NCBI GenBank assembly: GCA_020532545.1
Contig: JAJBAW010000016.1
Coordinates: forward strand, 1 to 53,521
Direction of reading: 5' to 3'
Length of the DNA stretch: 53,521 nt
Origin: Candidatus Cloacimonadota bacterium
GTDB lineage: Bacteria; Cloacimonadota; Cloacimonadia; Cloacimonadales; Cloacimonadaceae
Positions 53,502-53,521 of the stretch are shown here, one piece after another. Under the pieces are notes generated by a model. That model did not search any database and was not told where the DNA came from. It was given only the letters and a program-made list of their open reading frames with translations. The position numbers were made by a program, and so were the translations under genes. Position 1 is the stretch's first letter; each line of letters begins with the position of its first letter.

Positions 53502-53521
53502 CCCAGCAGGTAACTGCTGGG
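53502..53521. repeat. GC-rich hairpin at the window end
   Basis: CCCAGCAG-GTAA-CTGCTGGG: a perfect 8-bp stem with a 4-base loop, cut by the window edge. It may be part of a structured RNA or a terminator. Confidence 0.5.

Larger units (their letters stand above)
53161..53521. other. region after the tRNA, no supported gene
   Basis: About 360 bases with two strong hairpins (listed) and a small one (CTGGCA-GAG-TGCCAG, 53202-53216). No ORF here is convincing. Confidence 0.5.

Noticed and set aside
1-53521. insertion sequences or phage genes
   Set aside because: No transposase, integrase or phage structural motif was found; only inverted repeats, which alone do not prove a mobile element.

Overview
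The window looks like a chromosomal segment from a Gram-negative bacterium of the Fibrobacteres-Chlorobi-Bacteroidetes side of the tree, and Candidatus Cloacimonadota is my best guess. The reasons are four secreted proteins ending in a FlgD-like/Por-type (T9SS-like) C-terminal sorting domain, many TPR and SPOR envelope proteins, lipoproteins with lipoboxes, and dense packing of housekeeping genes (murB, dinG, rho, mutS, tadA). The phylum is an inference from gene content; no ribosomal RNA is present to confirm it.

Layout. 1-3660: a small outer-membrane-like gene broken by an in-frame amber codon, then two tandem paralogous secreted proteins, each followed by a near-identical terminator. 3676-12474 (minus strand): an overlapping operon of a 1425-residue sigma-54 activator (P-loop ATPase + TPR + GAF + AAA+ + Fis HTH), a DinG-type exonuclease-helicase, murB and an ABC permease. 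12475-12783: a non-coding stretch with a hairpin, a promoter and a 21-bp phased repeat. 12784-25982 (minus strand): a visibly AT-richer island that reads as an anti-phage locus. It holds a Gabija-like pair (OLD-family ATPase-TOPRIM nuclease plus UvrD-like helicase), a SNF2 helicase with an N-terminal Swt1-type HEPN domain, and a 1519-residue sacsin-like HATPase with a C-terminal HNH-like zinc finger. It is headed by a broken chimera of a giant-helicase N-terminus and a YgjP-type metallopeptidase. 26442-27418: a small unknown protein coupled to an APH(3')-like phosphotransferase. 27692-32024 (minus): two tandem secreted paralogues.

32418-42548 (plus): a lipoprotein gene, then a tight seven-gene operon behind a good sigma-54 promoter (TTGG-N10-GC type). 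Its genes are a PqqD-like RiPP recognition element, an ATP-grasp ligase, a fold-III PLP decarboxylase whose first 20 residues look like a RiPP leader (YxxPxI), a urea-transporter/M23-peptidase fusion, two TPR proteins (one with a barrel-like half) and a 918-residue lipoprotein. This is the second candidate new system. 42918-43715 (minus): a caspase-fold protein that has lost both catalytic residues. 43965-53160 (plus): a chain of seven overlapping genes (methyltransferase, rho, U32 protein, TPR-SPOR protein, mutS, SurA/PpiC-like lipoprotein, tadA) followed by tRNA-Ser(CGA). The last 360 bases hold two strong hairpins and no gene I can support.

How they may work together: the defence island is probably one transcript from the TTGATT-18-TATAAT promoter at 26094-26123. 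The sigma-54 activator is a plausible, unproven regulator of the 33111-42548 operon, whose upstream site is the only convincing sigma-54 promoter I found in the intergenic regions.
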